A DNA stretch of 64,000 nt from Posidoniimonas corsicana (GCF_007859765.1 NZ_SIHJ01000005.1:186001-250000); one strand, 5' to 3'. Numbered from the stretch's first letter, positions 1 to 9,713 are shown. A program made the numbers and translations. Notes: a model not told the origin generated them from the sequence alone.

Positions 1-45
1 CGTGGCGAGCTGCTCGATGGTCGACTTGGCGGAAGCGGGCTCCAT
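1..45 (-). CDS. 5' end of an unidentified gene (runs off the left edge)
   Basis: An ATG at 45 reading leftward opens a frame with no stop up to the edge, giving MEPASAKSTIEQLAT. It lies 28 bases downstream of the rnhA stop on the same strand, so it could be the next gene of that transcript. Fifteen residues are too few to name a family, and no Shine-Dalgarno sequence precedes the ATG. Confidence 0.4.
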   Translation of the reverse strand, partial: MEPASAKSTIEQLAT

Positions 46-73
46 GCCGGCAATTGTAACGCGTTGCGCGGCG

Positions 74-523
74 TTACAGGTACTTCTGATAGGCCGCGAC
101 CGCCAGCTCGTCGACGCGGTCGTTCTCGGGGTGGCCGCTGTGGCCGGCGACCCGGGTGTACTTGATCTCGTGCAGCTGGGAGAGCTCGTCGAGCTGGCGC
201 CAGAGGTCGTCGTTCTTGACCGGGGCCCACTTCTTGCCGTCGCGGCGGCGCCAGTCGTTCTTCTTCCAGTTCTTCATCCACTCGCTCAGGCCCTTGCCCA
301 CGTACACGCTGTCGGTGAACAGCTCGACCCGGGTGGGCCGCTTGAGCGTGGACAGGCCCTCGACAACCGCGGTCAGCTCCATGCGGTTGTTGGTGGTCTC
401 AGGCTCGCCGCCGGAGCCCTCGAGCTCTTTGCCGCTCTCGGGGTGGCGAAGGAGATAGGCCCAGCCCCCCGGGCCCGGGTTGCCGCTGCAACCACCGTCG
501 GTGTAGAGGTGAACGTCTGCCAC
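74..523 (-). CDS. rnhA: Ribonuclease HI
   Basis: Cytoplasmic endonuclease that cuts the RNA strand of RNA-DNA hybrids, for example Okazaki primers and R-loops. The 149 residues match the usual family length (about 155). The four metal-binding acids are visible: Asp9 in YTDGGCSGNPGPGG, Glu49 in NNRMEL, Asp71 in FTDSVYV and Asp135 in HPENDRVDEL, with the conserved His128 in AGHSG. The basic handle region (WMKNWKKNDWRRR, about residues 82-94) is present, as in the E. coli type enzyme. The start codon is GTG at 523; no in-frame ATG gives a complete first strand. The neighbouring gene upstream (622-1170) has the same orientation but is separated by about 100 bases. Confidence 0.96.
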   Translation of the reverse strand: MADVHLYTDGGCSGNPGPGGWAYLLRHPESGKELEGSGGEPETTNNRMELTAVVEGLSTLKRPTRVELFTDSVYVGKGLSEWMKNWKKNDWRRRDGKKWAPVKNDDLWRQLDELSQLHEIKYTRVAGHSGHPENDRVDELAVAAYQKYL

Positions 524-621
524 AGGAGTTGGTTCGGCCTGGTGGGTTTGCGGAGTGGGGAGCCAAGGCCCCTACCGTATCCCGCTTGCCCCGCCCCGCC
601 AAGGGCGGCCGCCCACGCAGA

Positions 622-1170
622 CTAGACAATAATTCCCAGCGGCTCATTCTCATTATCGCGTTCATCCCAGAGTCGACGGACCTCGGCCAAACCGTACTCG
701 ATCAGCTCGAACTGATCGGCCATACGCTCCAACAAGTCTCCCGGCGCATTGGTGTTCTCGGTGGGGATGCGGCTCGCGAGGAAGTACGCGCGGCGCCCCT
801 GATCGCGGTAGTCGAGCAGCGCGTCCTTCAGGCCCATCCGCTTGATCCGCTCGGCCATCTCCGGGTACACGCCCATCCAGAACAGCGTGAAGTCGCCGAT
901 GTGGCGGTGCACGCGGCGGCGGGCGGGGCCGATGCGGGCCTCGGCCTCGGCCAGCATGTCGGCCACCTGCGTGAGCTGCTCGCCGCGGACGCCCCGCACG
1001 CCGTACACCGACGACGTGCTGACGAAACGCTCCAGCAGCTCCGAGACGTAATCCACCAGCGGCGGGTCAACAACGCCCAGCCGCGATTGGAAAGCGTATT
1101 CGGTGAGGCCCGCAAAGAAGCGGCGGGCGGTAGAATCGCGGCGGTCTTCCGGGGAACGGGCGTCGAGCAT
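622..1170 (-). CDS. Conserved hypothetical protein, 182 aa
   Basis: I do not recognise a named family. The protein is soluble, charged and probably largely helical, rich in Arg and Glu, with a central stretch GDFTLFWMGVYPEMAERI and a C-terminal helix-like region ending in GIIV. There is no signal peptide or membrane segment. It starts with ATG at 1170 and ends about 100 bases before rnhA on the same strand. Sequence character and codon use look like those of the neighbours, so it is likely a real planctomycete gene of unknown role. Confidence 0.75.
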   Translation of the reverse strand: MLDARSPEDRRDSTARRFFAGLTEYAFQSRLGVVDPPLVDYVSELLERFVSTSSVYGVRGVRGEQLTQVADMLAEAEARIGPARRRVHRHIGDFTLFWMGVYPEMAERIKRMGLKDALLDYRDQGRRAYFLASRIPTENTNAPGDLLERMADQFELIEYGLAEVRRLWDERDNENEPLGIIV

Positions 1171-1611
1171 AGACGGTCTCCGTCTCGCCCCGCACAGGCG
1201 AATCGGTGGTGACCGTTGCGTGACGTCGCCACCGATCGGACCCCTCGCGGGGCGCCTGGTGTGCCGTTACTCAAAGTCCAGCGGCAGGTCGTGGGCGAGA
1301 AGGACGACCAGCCGCCTGGCGCTTCTCTCGACTCTCGATACTGCTATTTTAGCTTGCGGCGAAAATCCAAAGCAACACAATTCTTGTGGATGTTCGGCCT
1401 AGTCGCTTTTATCGGCAAACCAAGGTTCGCCGCAATACCGAAATCCGGCAGGGTCGGCCGGCGGCGGAAACCCGGAGGCCGCAGCGGGACACTTTGCCGC
1501 CCCACGATGCACTTCCAGTGCGACGCGGCTATCGCCGCATTGTCGGGGACGAAAGTGTCCAACCACTTCGGCGAGTCAATAAAGATAACGCAGCCTTGGC
1601 TGCCGCGTACG
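1171..1611. other. Intergenic region without a recognised gene
   Basis: This 441-base spacer lies between the 182-aa hypothetical gene and the trpA stop. It must carry the promoter of the minus-strand gene starting at 1170. It is less GC-rich around 1340-1450. Reading frames across it lack coding character, and I see no terminator hairpin with a T tract, RNA gene or repeat family. Confidence 0.4.
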
Positions 1612-2412
1612 CTACGGCATAGCCGCCAGCAGCTCCGCCACGTAATCGCCCACTTCCTTGAGCACCTCGTCCCGCGGGCGTTCGGCGGCGGTAGCGATGC
1701 GACGCACCACCGCCGAACCGACAATCAGCCCGTCGGCCACCGGCGCGAGCAGCTTCACGTGCTCCGGCTTGCTGATGCCGAAGCCGATGCAGATCGGCAG
1801 GTCGGTCTTGCTCCGCAGCCAGCCGACGTTGTCGACCAGGTCCGGCGGCAGCTCGGTCCGCTCGCCGGTGATGCCGGCCACGCTCACGTAGTACACGAAG
1901 CCGGTGGAGGTCTCGCAGATCTTCAGCGCCCGCTCCCGCGGCGTGGTCGGAGTGACAAGCTGGATGAGGCTCAGCCCGTGCTCGCCGGTCACCTGCGCCA
2001 GTTGCGGCGACTCCTCGACCGGCAGGTCCGGCACGATCAGCCCGCTGACGCCGCGCGCCTTCACGTCGGCGCAGTACTGCTCGATCCCGTGGCGGTAGAT
2101 GATCGCGTAGCTGACCATCGTCACCACCGGCGCGTCGACCTGGGGGCAGACGCCGCCCAGCATGTCGAGGATGCCCGACAGCTTGATCTTCTTGTCGAGC
2201 GCCCGGGTGTAGCTCGCCTGGATCACCGGGCCGTCGGCGATCGGGTCGCTGTAGGGTATGCCGACCTCGCACAGGCTTGCGCCGCGGCCGATCACTTCCC
2301 TCAGCACCGCCGCGGTGAACTCCAGGTCCGGGTCGCCCGCGGTGACAAACGGCATCAACGCCTTGCGGCCCTCGGCGCGGAGGTTCTTGAACAGGTCGGA
2401 GATCGAAGGCAT
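1612..2412 (-). CDS. trpA: Tryptophan synthase alpha subunit
   Basis: Cleaves indole-3-glycerol phosphate to indole and glyceraldehyde 3-phosphate; indole is passed to TrpB. The chosen start (ATG at 2412) gives 266 residues beginning MPSISDLFKNLRAEG. With this start the catalytic Glu49 (CEVGIPYSD) and Asp60 (SDPIADGP) fall exactly at the classical positions, and the phosphate-site glycines follow in VGSAV near the C-terminus. An upstream in-frame ATG at 2469 adds 19 residues, but these translate a GGATTGCGGATT-type repeat (residues like IRNPDSATRNP) and are rejected. The gene lies downstream of trpB on the same strand with a small ORF between them. trpC is about 43 kb away. Confidence 0.96.
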   Translation of the reverse strand: MPSISDLFKNLRAEGRKALMPFVTAGDPDLEFTAAVLREVIGRGASLCEVGIPYSDPIADGPVIQASYTRALDKKIKLSGILDMLGGVCPQVDAPVVTMVSYAIIYRHGIEQYCADVKARGVSGLIVPDLPVEESPQLAQVTGEHGLSLIQLVTPTTPRERALKICETSTGFVYYVSVAGITGERTELPPDLVDNVGWLRSKTDLPICIGFGISKPEHVKLLAPVADGLIVGSAVVRRIATAAERPRDEVLKEVGDYVAELLAAMP

Positions 2413-2460
2413 TGCTGGATTGCGGGTCGCAGAATCTGGATTGCGGATTATCGGTCGACA
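2413..2460. repeat. GGATTGCGGATT-type repeat upstream of trpA
   Basis: Degenerate units of GGATTGCGG(G/A)T occur at 2415-2450 directly before the trpA ATG. Similar units occur before the lipoprotein at 10920 and, in a GC-richer form, before the ABC ATPase at 51272. Translation of this repeat family gives IRNPxS-like peptides that falsely extend gene starts. Confidence 0.55.
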
Positions 2461-2564
2461 AGCCGTCAACCGGGACGACTAGTATAGCCGCGGCACAACA
2501 CGCTGCGGAGTGCCAGCCCCGCCGCAGCCAAAGGCCCAAAGCTGACGGCCCACAGCCGCGCAGC

Positions 2565-2696
2565 CTACCCCTTCGCCCGGCGGGTCAGCAGCCAGATCAC
2601 AAACGCCAGCGAGCACAGCAGCGACACCCCCACAATGATCTGCGAGGTAGTGCTGAGGTGCTCGAGCAGAGCGGTACGGGCGAGGATGAGATTCAT
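2565..2696 (-). CDS. Small membrane protein ORF (43 aa) between trpB and trpA
   Basis: An ATG at 2696 opens a 43-residue frame starting MNLILARTALLEHLSTTS. It continues into one strongly hydrophobic segment, about residues 19-38 (IIVGVSLLCSLAFVIWLL), and ends in a basic tail TRRAKG, as expected for a single-span inner membrane protein with a cytoplasmic C-terminus. It sits 106 bases after the trpB stop and 152 bases before the trpA ATG, on the same strand. The role is unknown. The hydrophobic-then-basic layout argues for coding, but the frame is short and untested. Confidence 0.55.
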   Translation of the reverse strand: MNLILARTALLEHLSTTSQIIVGVSLLCSLAFVIWLLTRRAKG

Positions 2697-2802
2697 GACA
2701 GGCGGCAACTTCGAAAGGTAGGCCGGAACGAGCGACAGCGCGGTTCCGGCATTTGCAAACTCAACTGCCGGAACTGAGCTGACGCTTGCCCCGGCCTACG
2801 CA

Positions 2803-4020
<1,218 letters not shown>

Positions 4021-4195
4021 CGGGGAACGCTCTGCCTTCAGGCGTGCGGTTTCTGGTAGTCTGTAGTCCGTCAATTGTCTGGGGTATCTCCCACTTTAGC
4101 AAGGCGGAGCCGGGCGGGTAGCTCGCTAGAGCGGAACCCTGATTGCCGCTGATCGGCGAGAATTAGCCGCCGTCGGTTATCACCTCAAACCGCCC

Positions 4196-5038
4196 ATGTC
4201 CGAACCCACTGCCGTCCGTGCCGACCGCCCCGATCCCGGGCCGCTGGCTCTAGGCTGCCTTGTCCTGGCGTTCGTCGTCGGGCGGACAGTCCTACACCTG
4301 CAGTGGGTCAAGGACACCGATTCGGGCGCCAACTTTGAGTCCGGCCTCGTGATGGGATACCCGGTGGTGCTGGGGGTTTGGGCGGCGCTCGCGCCACACG
4401 CTTTGGGACCGCGGATGGTGGCGACTGCGGTCGTGTACGTAGGCCTGATGCTGCCGCTCGGGCTAGAATCCGCCCTGCCTACAGCGGTGCTCATGCTGGC
4501 AATTGCTGGACTGGTCGGCTTGGTGCTGAGGGCGGCGGATCTTCGGCTCGCCTGTGGGGAGCATCCACCGACAGTTCGGCCGCTGCGACTGTCGCTCCGC
4601 CAGCTGCTGCTTGCGACCACCCTCGCAGCAGTCGGCTGCGGCTGGGCGGCAGGCGTCGCCGGAGATCAGTTCGAGGAGCTGGCCGACGAGTGGCCGATCA
4701 TGGCGTTCTCCCTCGTCTACTTGAGCGTGACTCTCTCGCCCGCCGTGTTCGCCAGCCTGCTCCTCGCCGGCCCGGCCCGGTGGCGACTGGTCGTGGCGAG
4801 CGTGGCCTTCTCGCCGCCGCTGTTTGGCCTGCTGGGCGCGCTCGTAGTGGCGTTGTCACCGTTCGCCGACGACTACGCGGTCTCGTTGTCCTCTCAGTTC
4901 TTGGAGTCGGTCGTTGAGTTCTCCGCCTTCGCCGCGGGCGCCCAGTGGGCGGCCCTGATTGGCTTCGCCCTGATGTCGTGGGCCGGGTACCGGATGGTCC
5001 GCGTGGCCCCTGGCGAGGGGAACAATGATCACCGCTAA
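4196..5038 (+). CDS. Polytopic membrane protein of unknown function
   Basis: A 280-residue protein with about seven or eight hydrophobic segments, the first at residues 17-37 (LGCLVLAFVVGRTVLHL) and others spread over the middle and C-terminal thirds (for example FASLLLAGPARWRLVVASVAF). A loop after about residue 125 contains PLRLSLRQLLLATTLAAVGCGWAAG. That resembles the membrane-entry motif RFSLRQLLLLT found in many short planctomycete proteins. No enzyme motif is visible. It ends 56 bases before mutM on the same strand and may be cotranscribed with it. Confidence 0.75.
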   Translation: MSEPTAVRADRPDPGPLALGCLVLAFVVGRTVLHLQWVKDTDSGANFESGLVMGYPVVLGVWAALAPHALGPRMVATAVVYVGLMLPLGLESALPTAVLMLAIAGLVGLVLRAADLRLACGEHPPTVRPLRLSLRQLLLATTLAAVGCGWAAGVAGDQFEELADEWPIMAFSLVYLSVTLSPAVFASLLLAGPARWRLVVASVAFSPPLFGLLGALVVALSPFADDYAVSLSSQFLESVVEFSAFAAGAQWAALIGFALMSWAGYRMVRVAPGEGNNDHR

Positions 5039-5094
5039 TAGGAATCCATCAGCGGTCATTAGTGTTCCCCCTCCCAACCACTCCGCGTTCATCC

Positions 5095-5931
5095 GTGCCC
5101 GAGCTCCCCGAAGTCGAAACCATGCGCCGCGGCATCGCGGGGATCGTTGGCGGAGAGCTCTGCGCGGTCGAGCGGCTGCCGTGCCCTCGGAAGCCGATCC
5201 TGCTGTCCCCGCGGGTGGACGCGTTCCGCCGCCGCGCGGAGGGGCAGCGGGCAGCGGCGGTGGACCGGATCGGCAAGCGGGTGGTCGTGCGGCTGGCGTC
5301 GGACGACGCGATCATCCTTGAACCCCGCATGACCGGGCTTGTGCTCACCGCCGACCCGCCGGATCCGCTGTACCTGCGGGTGCGGTTCGACATCAACGGC
5401 GGCGACCATCCCTCGTTCTGGTACTGGGACCGCCGTGGGCTGGGCAGCGTGCGGCTGCTCTCGCCGGCGGAGATGCAGCAGACTTTCGGCGAACACAAGC
5501 TCGGCCCCGACGCGTTAGCGTTGTCGGTCGATTCCTTGCGGGCGCGGCTCGGGGTCAGTAAACGAGAAATCAAGGTAGGCCTGCTGGATCAGAAAGCCGT
5601 GTCCGGGATCGGCAACCTGTACGCGGCAGAGATTCTGCACGTCGCCGGCGTGCACCCTCAGGCGCGCTGCGACCGGCTTACCAGGAAGCAATGGACGCGC
5701 ATCGTCGACGCGACGCACGAGGTGTTGGAAGAAGCGATCCGCCACGAGGGATCGACCCTCTCCGACGGCACGTACCGCAACGCCCTGAGCCAGGACGGCG
5801 GCTACCAGAACTGCCACCGCGTGTACGACCGCGCCGGCCTGCCCTGCCCGACGTGCGAGGCGCCGATCGAGCGGATCGTGCAGGCCCAACGGTCGACGTT
5901 CTTCTGCCGGTTCTGCCAGCGGAAGCGATAG
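5095..5931 (+). CDS. mutM: Formamidopyrimidine-DNA glycosylase
   Basis: Base-excision repair enzyme that removes 8-oxoguanine and ring-opened purines and cuts the abasic site. The start is GTG at 5095, fixed by the invariant mature N-terminus PELPEVETMRRG, where Pro2 is the catalytic amine and Glu3 the acid; a longer frame from 5062 is excluded by this. Lys61 (DRIGKRVVV) is the conserved basic residue. The helix-two-turn-helix region (KAVSGIGNLYAAEILH) is present. The C-terminal zinc finger has two CxxC pairs (PCPTC and FCRFC) with QRST between them. The length of 278 residues is normal. Confidence 0.96.
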   Translation: MPELPEVETMRRGIAGIVGGELCAVERLPCPRKPILLSPRVDAFRRRAEGQRAAAVDRIGKRVVVRLASDDAIILEPRMTGLVLTADPPDPLYLRVRFDINGGDHPSFWYWDRRGLGSVRLLSPAEMQQTFGEHKLGPDALALSVDSLRARLGVSKREIKVGLLDQKAVSGIGNLYAAEILHVAGVHPQARCDRLTRKQWTRIVDATHEVLEEAIRHEGSTLSDGTYRNALSQDGGYQNCHRVYDRAGLPCPTCEAPIERIVQAQRSTFFCRFCQRKR

Positions 5932-6072
5932 GGCTATAGCTGTCGGCTGAGAGCCAACAGCCTAAAAACAGCGAGCCAGCACTGCCCGCGAGTGGAGTGC
6001 CCCCCTGGGAACTCCAGCCGCTGACAATCCTGGCTCGCGTTGGATTGGTTGTTGGCCGTAGGCTGAGTGAGG
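5932..6072. repeat. Short spacer with inverted-repeat elements between mutM and the ExeA-like gene
   Basis: The two genes converge here. The spacer contains an AGGCTGTTGGCTCTCAGC-type element (minus strand, 5940-5968), with a further copy-like piece at 6046-6065. It also contains GAGCCAG and CTGGCTC arms around 5980-6040 that could form a hairpin. An element of the same wording sits inside the coding region near 25075-25105. Confidence 0.4.
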
Positions 6073-6894
6073 CTAGTCGGCCGACACGGCCAGCAGCTCT
6101 CGGCTGACCGATTGGATCTGCGGCTCGTCGATCGCGGCGAGCTGCTCGGCGAAACCCACCACCAGCGAGAGGTCGCACAGGCGGTCGATCTGGCGGGGCA
6201 CACCGCCGGAGAGCTGGTGCACGGCCTGCACGGCGGCGGGCGTGAAGACCTCTCGGCTGGCGCCGGCCGCTTCGAGCCGGTGCTGGATGTACTCGGCGGT
6301 CTCCTCCGGCACGAAGGTCCGCAGCAGCGTCTTGACCGACAGGCGTTCCTCGAGCGAGGGCGTGCGTCCCACCGCCGACAGCAGGCCCATCTGGCCCACC
6401 AGCAGCAGCGTCAGCCGTGGCGAGGCGCCGGCGGCCAGGTTGAGGAGCAGCCGGATGGTCTCGAGCAGGCCGCTGTCCTCCAGCAGGTGGGCCTCGTCAA
6501 TCACCAAGAGCGCGTGCTTACCGGCGGAAGCGTTGGCGGTCAGCAGGCGGTCGATGCGGCCGATCGACTCGTCGGTGCTGTGCCGCGGCTGGTCGGCCGG
6601 CGGCGCGCCGAGCGCGTCGGCGATGTGCGTCAGCAGGTCGCGGGGCGACATCTGTGGGAACACCACCCGGGCGACCGGCGACACGGCCTCGCCGAGGTCG
6701 CCGATGATTCGGTCCACCAGCAGGGTCTTGCCGACGCCGCTGGGGCCGGCGATCGCCGCGGCCGGGCGCCGCTGGTCCACCGCGTAGCGGAGCTTGAGCA
6801 GCGCGCCGTCGTGCGACTCGGAGGGGAAGTAGCTCTCCTCCGTCACGTTGGGCTCGAACGGCTTGGCGTCCAGTTGCCAGTAGTCGGCGTACAT
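6073..6894 (-). CDS. ExeA/GspA-like AAA ATPase
   Basis: A 273-residue P-loop ATPase opening with MYADYWQLDAKPFEPN, the signature start of the ExeA/TniB-like group (Y..wgL...PF.......yfps..h..al..l.y.v). Walker A is GPSGVGKT at residues 50-57 and Walker B is LLVIDEAH at about 129-136; a C-terminal helical lid follows (GGVPRQIDRLCDLSL). Family members are linked to type II secretion or exopolysaccharide export loci. It is last in a three-gene minus-strand set with a ParA/BY-kinase-like protein and a proline-rich membrane protein, 71 bases from its neighbour. A role in energising or regulating an envelope export process is inferred. Confidence 0.85.
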   Translation of the reverse strand: MYADYWQLDAKPFEPNVTEESYFPSESHDGALLKLRYAVDQRRPAAAIAGPSGVGKTLLVDRIIGDLGEAVSPVARVVFPQMSPRDLLTHIADALGAPPADQPRHSTDESIGRIDRLLTANASAGKHALLVIDEAHLLEDSGLLETIRLLLNLAAGASPRLTLLLVGQMGLLSAVGRTPSLEERLSVKTLLRTFVPEETAEYIQHRLEAAGASREVFTPAAVQAVHQLSGGVPRQIDRLCDLSLVVGFAEQLAAIDEPQIQSVSRELLAVSAD

Positions 6895-6965
6895 GGTTTG
6901 GCGGATGGTGGTTGATGGCTGGTGGTTGGGGAGTCGCCTAGATGTCGACCGGCGTGGCCGGTTGG

Positions 6966-7820
6966 CTACGCGAACGACTCCACCACTCCGATGACCGTCT
7001 GACCGGCGGCGGTCAGCACCCGGCGGGCGAACATCACGTCGGCCTCGCCGGCGCCAGCGCGGCGCACCAGCACCACGGCGTCCAGCCGCAGCGAGTCGGC
7101 GCCGCGGGCCGGTTGGGTGGCGATCGACTCGATGTCACACCCCAGGTCGACCAGCACGGCCGCGTGGTTGGCCGTCAACGCCCGCAGCGCGCCGTTCACG
7201 CGGCCCTCGTCGATGGTCTGCTCGTCGAACGCCACGCCGAGCGAGATGTTCTGCTCCTCGGCGTAGATCAGCGCGTCCGCGGCGGCGCCGCCCGACTCCA
7301 GACAGCGGGCGATCGAGCGGCAGTGCGTCACGCCCAGTGAGTTGGCCAGCCCGCGCTCGCCCGGGGCGGCGTCGATCAACGCGGCGGGCGCGTGCCCGCC
7401 GGCGGCGATCGCCAGCCCGGCGGCCAGTGTAGTCGTCGTGCAACCGACGCCCCGGCCCGCGCCCAGTAGGCCGATCACGCCGCCACTGCGGGCGGCGTAC
7501 GAGAGCATGCGGCGGTACTCCTCGCCGCACAGCTCGGCGAGCTGCGTGGCGATCTCCGGCGCCGCGAACGACGCCAGCGACACGCCCGCAATCTCCGCCG
7601 CGGTGGTCAGCGGCTCCCGCGGGGCGGGCTCGGCGGCGCGCTCGTGGGCGATCGCCTCGGACAGCGGCCGCTTACCGGACGACTTGGCGAAGTTCGCGTG
7701 GGGGCCGTGGTGGTGGCTCTCGTGCGAGTGCGACGTCGGCCGAGGAACCGGCGCCGACGCCAGGTCGGCCTGCGTGTCGGTGCGGTAGGCCTTGATGAAC
7801 GCCTGATCGGTGTAGCTCAT
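6966..7820 (-). CDS. BY-kinase/ParA-like P-loop protein without tyrosine tail
   Basis: A 284-residue protein with a His-rich disordered N-terminus (HSHESHHHGPH near 31-41). A P-loop domain follows: Walker A-like GAGRGVGCTTTT (120-131), a second acidic strand ALIDAAPGERGLANSLG near 148-165, and AVLVDLGCD near 220. EEYRRML before the P-loop matches the position of the EAYRxLR helix in bacterial tyrosine kinases of the Wzc/CapB type. There is no C-terminal tyrosine cluster, so autokinase activity is doubtful. Its ATG shares one base with the stop of the upstream gene (TAATG), suggesting translational coupling. Confidence 0.75.
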   Translation of the reverse strand: MSYTDQAFIKAYRTDTQADLASAPVPRPTSHSHESHHHGPHANFAKSSGKRPLSEAIAHERAAEPAPREPLTTAAEIAGVSLASFAAPEIATQLAELCGEEYRRMLSYAARSGGVIGLLGAGRGVGCTTTTLAAGLAIAAGGHAPAALIDAAPGERGLANSLGVTHCRSIARCLESGGAAADALIYAEEQNISLGVAFDEQTIDEGRVNGALRALTANHAAVLVDLGCDIESIATQPARGADSLRLDAVVLVRRAGAGEADVMFARRVLTAAGQTVIGVVESFA

Positions 7821-8842
7821 TACGGCATGCCTGCGCTAGAGGGGGTGATGGGCCGTTGCAGCTGTGCCCGCGGCAGATTGGGGTTGGGCGCCGCGGCGCC
7901 GGACCCCGACCACGCCGGCGCCGAGTAGCTGGTGCTCGGGTAGCTGGTGCTGGGGTAGGTTGGCCGTTCCGCGACGCGGGGCGCGGCCTGCGGCTGCAGC
8001 TCGGTCTGCGGCTGGGGCGCGACTTCGGTAGACGCGGTGCGGTGCGGCGGGATCGGAGTGATGTCATCCATCGACGGCATGGCCGGAGCAACCGGCATGC
8101 TCGCCGGCCCGGCGGAGGTCACCACCGCCCGCGCGGGGCTGGACTCGACCGGCTCGGCCGGCATCGTCGGCATTGGGTCGAGCAGCTGCTCGCCCTCGTC
8201 GGCGGCCGCGGCCGGCTCCGACGCGACCAGCGCCGGCCCGTGGGCGTCGGTCAACGCCGGCGCCTGGGACGAGTCGACCATGTTGCTCGGGAGCGTCTCG
8301 GGAACGGTCTCGACGGGCGTGCGGAGCACCACCAGCATCAGTCCGGTGATCGCTATCAACGCCGCCAGCAGGATCAGCCGGGCGTGCGGACGCAGCGTGG
8401 TTTCGAGCGCGAGCAGCTGCGCGGCCCACCCTCCGTCCTCCCAGTCGGCTTCGTTCGACTCGTGCTCGACGGGCTGCGGCGTGGGCAGTGGCTGCGCGGG
8501 AGTCGGCGGGGTCTGGATCGGCGTGGCGGCCGGCGCTGGCGCGAAGGCCTCGGCCGGGGCGGGCGCCGGCTGCGGAGCGGATTGAACCTGAGGAGCAGCT
8601 TGGAACTGCGGCGCCGCAACCTCGGGCGAGGCAACCTGCGGGGCGTGGGCCGGCTCGGGGCGGACCTGCACGGCCGGCGCAGGCGCCGGCTGAGGTTCGG
8701 GCTCAGGCGGCTTGGCCGGCGTCGGCTTGCTGCCGAGGGCGGGGATCTCCGCCAGCACCGGCAGCATCGGCCCGCCGGGGGCGGCGCCCCCCTCGTAGTG
8801 CCCAATGGTCAGGGTGTCAAAACTGCTGTAGGTCGCCGACAT
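7820..8842 (-). CDS. Proline/alanine-rich single-span membrane protein
   Basis: A 340-residue low-complexity protein: residues 25-125 are mostly Pro, Ala and Gln, a transmembrane segment lies at 155-173 (LILLAALIAITGLMLVV), and a second Pro/Ser-rich stretch ends with two YPSTSYPSTS-like repeats. It begins MSATYSSFDTLTIGHYEGG; the longer frame to 9037 is rejected because its extra 65 residues have shadow-like composition and run into the divergent gene. It lies first in the operon with the P-loop protein and the ExeA-like ATPase. The layout suggests a membrane adaptor that gives the split kinase-like protein a membrane partner; this is inference. Confidence 0.7.
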   Translation of the reverse strand: MSATYSSFDTLTIGHYEGGAAPGGPMLPVLAEIPALGSKPTPAKPPEPEPQPAPAPAVQVRPEPAHAPQVASPEVAAPQFQAAPQVQSAPQPAPAPAEAFAPAPAATPIQTPPTPAQPLPTPQPVEHESNEADWEDGGWAAQLLALETTLRPHARLILLAALIAITGLMLVVLRTPVETVPETLPSNMVDSSQAPALTDAHGPALVASEPAAAADEGEQLLDPMPTMPAEPVESSPARAVVTSAGPASMPVAPAMPSMDDITPIPPHRTASTEVAPQPQTELQPQAAPRVAERPTYPSTSYPSTSYSAPAWSGSGAAAPNPNLPRAQLQRPITPSSAGMP

Positions 8843-9062
8843 AAGCGCATCCTTGCGCTGAAGGTCATCAATCATCCGCCGAGCGGCGGCCGCTGGTCGC
8901 CGGCGCAACGGGTCCGACCTTACTGGTATCGGTACCGATTGGGGCGAGCTTGAGGGTTGCTCCGGTCGCAACGCGAGGTGAGGCAAAAACGCGACACGCC
9001 CCGTCCCGCGAACTATCTTTGCGGGCGGCGCCAGCACTCACCACAAGTTGGAAACCACTCTC

Positions 9063-9713
9063 ATGAACCGTCGACGATTCGCCTTCTGGGTAGGCATGGG
9101 CCTGTTCGGCCTGTCGGAGAAGCTGCGGGCCGACGGCCTGGACCAGCTAGCAGCGCTGGCGATGCGCGCGACCGAACCCAAGCCCACGCCCGCCGACCCC
9201 ACCGCCGCCGCGGACGCGGTCCCGGCCGAGCACTGGACCCTCGGCGAGGACAGCCACTGGCGGTGGTTCGAGCGCGAAGAACTGATCGACGGCGAGTGGC
9301 GCGTGACCGGCATCACGACCCCAGTCAAGAAGATGACCGGCGAGCGGTACACGGAGAAGACCGGCTACCTGCCTGACGAGTTGGTCCCGGTCGAAGTGCG
9401 GCGCGGCAAGCAGACCGCTATGGACGACTCGGAGCCGATTCCCGAGCCCGACGACCCGCCTTCCGAACCGGGCGAGCCGCTGGCCGTCCGCCGCGCCCGC
9501 CACGGCCGCCCCCCCAGCAAGTGGCTGCGTAGCCTCAACGCCGAGGAACTCCGCACCTGGATGGCCACGGTCGAGATCCCCGAGGCCGGCGTCAGCGGCA
9601 TGACCTTCTGGAACCACCTCACCCGCGACCACGGCTTCGGCCCCAAGAAGATCGAGGGCCTGAACGAAGAAGAGCAGGCCAAGCTGCACGCCGCGGCGCA
9701 CTATGGGTACTAG
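9063..9713 (+). CDS. Hypothetical protein with possible Tat-type N-terminus
   Basis: A 216-residue protein starting MNRRRFAFWVGMGLFGLSEKL, an Arg-rich start with a short hydrophobic stretch that could be a twin-arginine signal or anchor. The middle has an acidic proline segment (EPIPEPDDPPSEPGEP). The C-terminal 60 residues are more ordered, with KWLRSLNAEELRTWMATV and a Trp/His-rich stretch (MTFWNHLTRDHGF). A TTG five codons upstream (9048) is a possible alternative start. It is divergent from the proline-rich membrane gene, with 220 bases between them. No family is recognised. Confidence 0.75.
   Translation: MNRRRFAFWVGMGLFGLSEKLRADGLDQLAALAMRATEPKPTPADPTAAADAVPAEHWTLGEDSHWRWFEREELIDGEWRVTGITTPVKKMTGERYTEKTGYLPDELVPVEVRRGKQTAMDDSEPIPEPDDPPSEPGEPLAVRRARHGRPPSKWLRSLNAEELRTWMATVEIPEAGVSGMTFWNHLTRDHGFGPKKIEGLNEEEQAKLHAAAHYGY

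Noticed and set aside
1216-2487. A 423-codon plus-strand frame over trpA.
   Set aside because: It is the antisense of trpA, whose catalytic residues are intact; the frame is His/Arg/Asp-rich without motifs.
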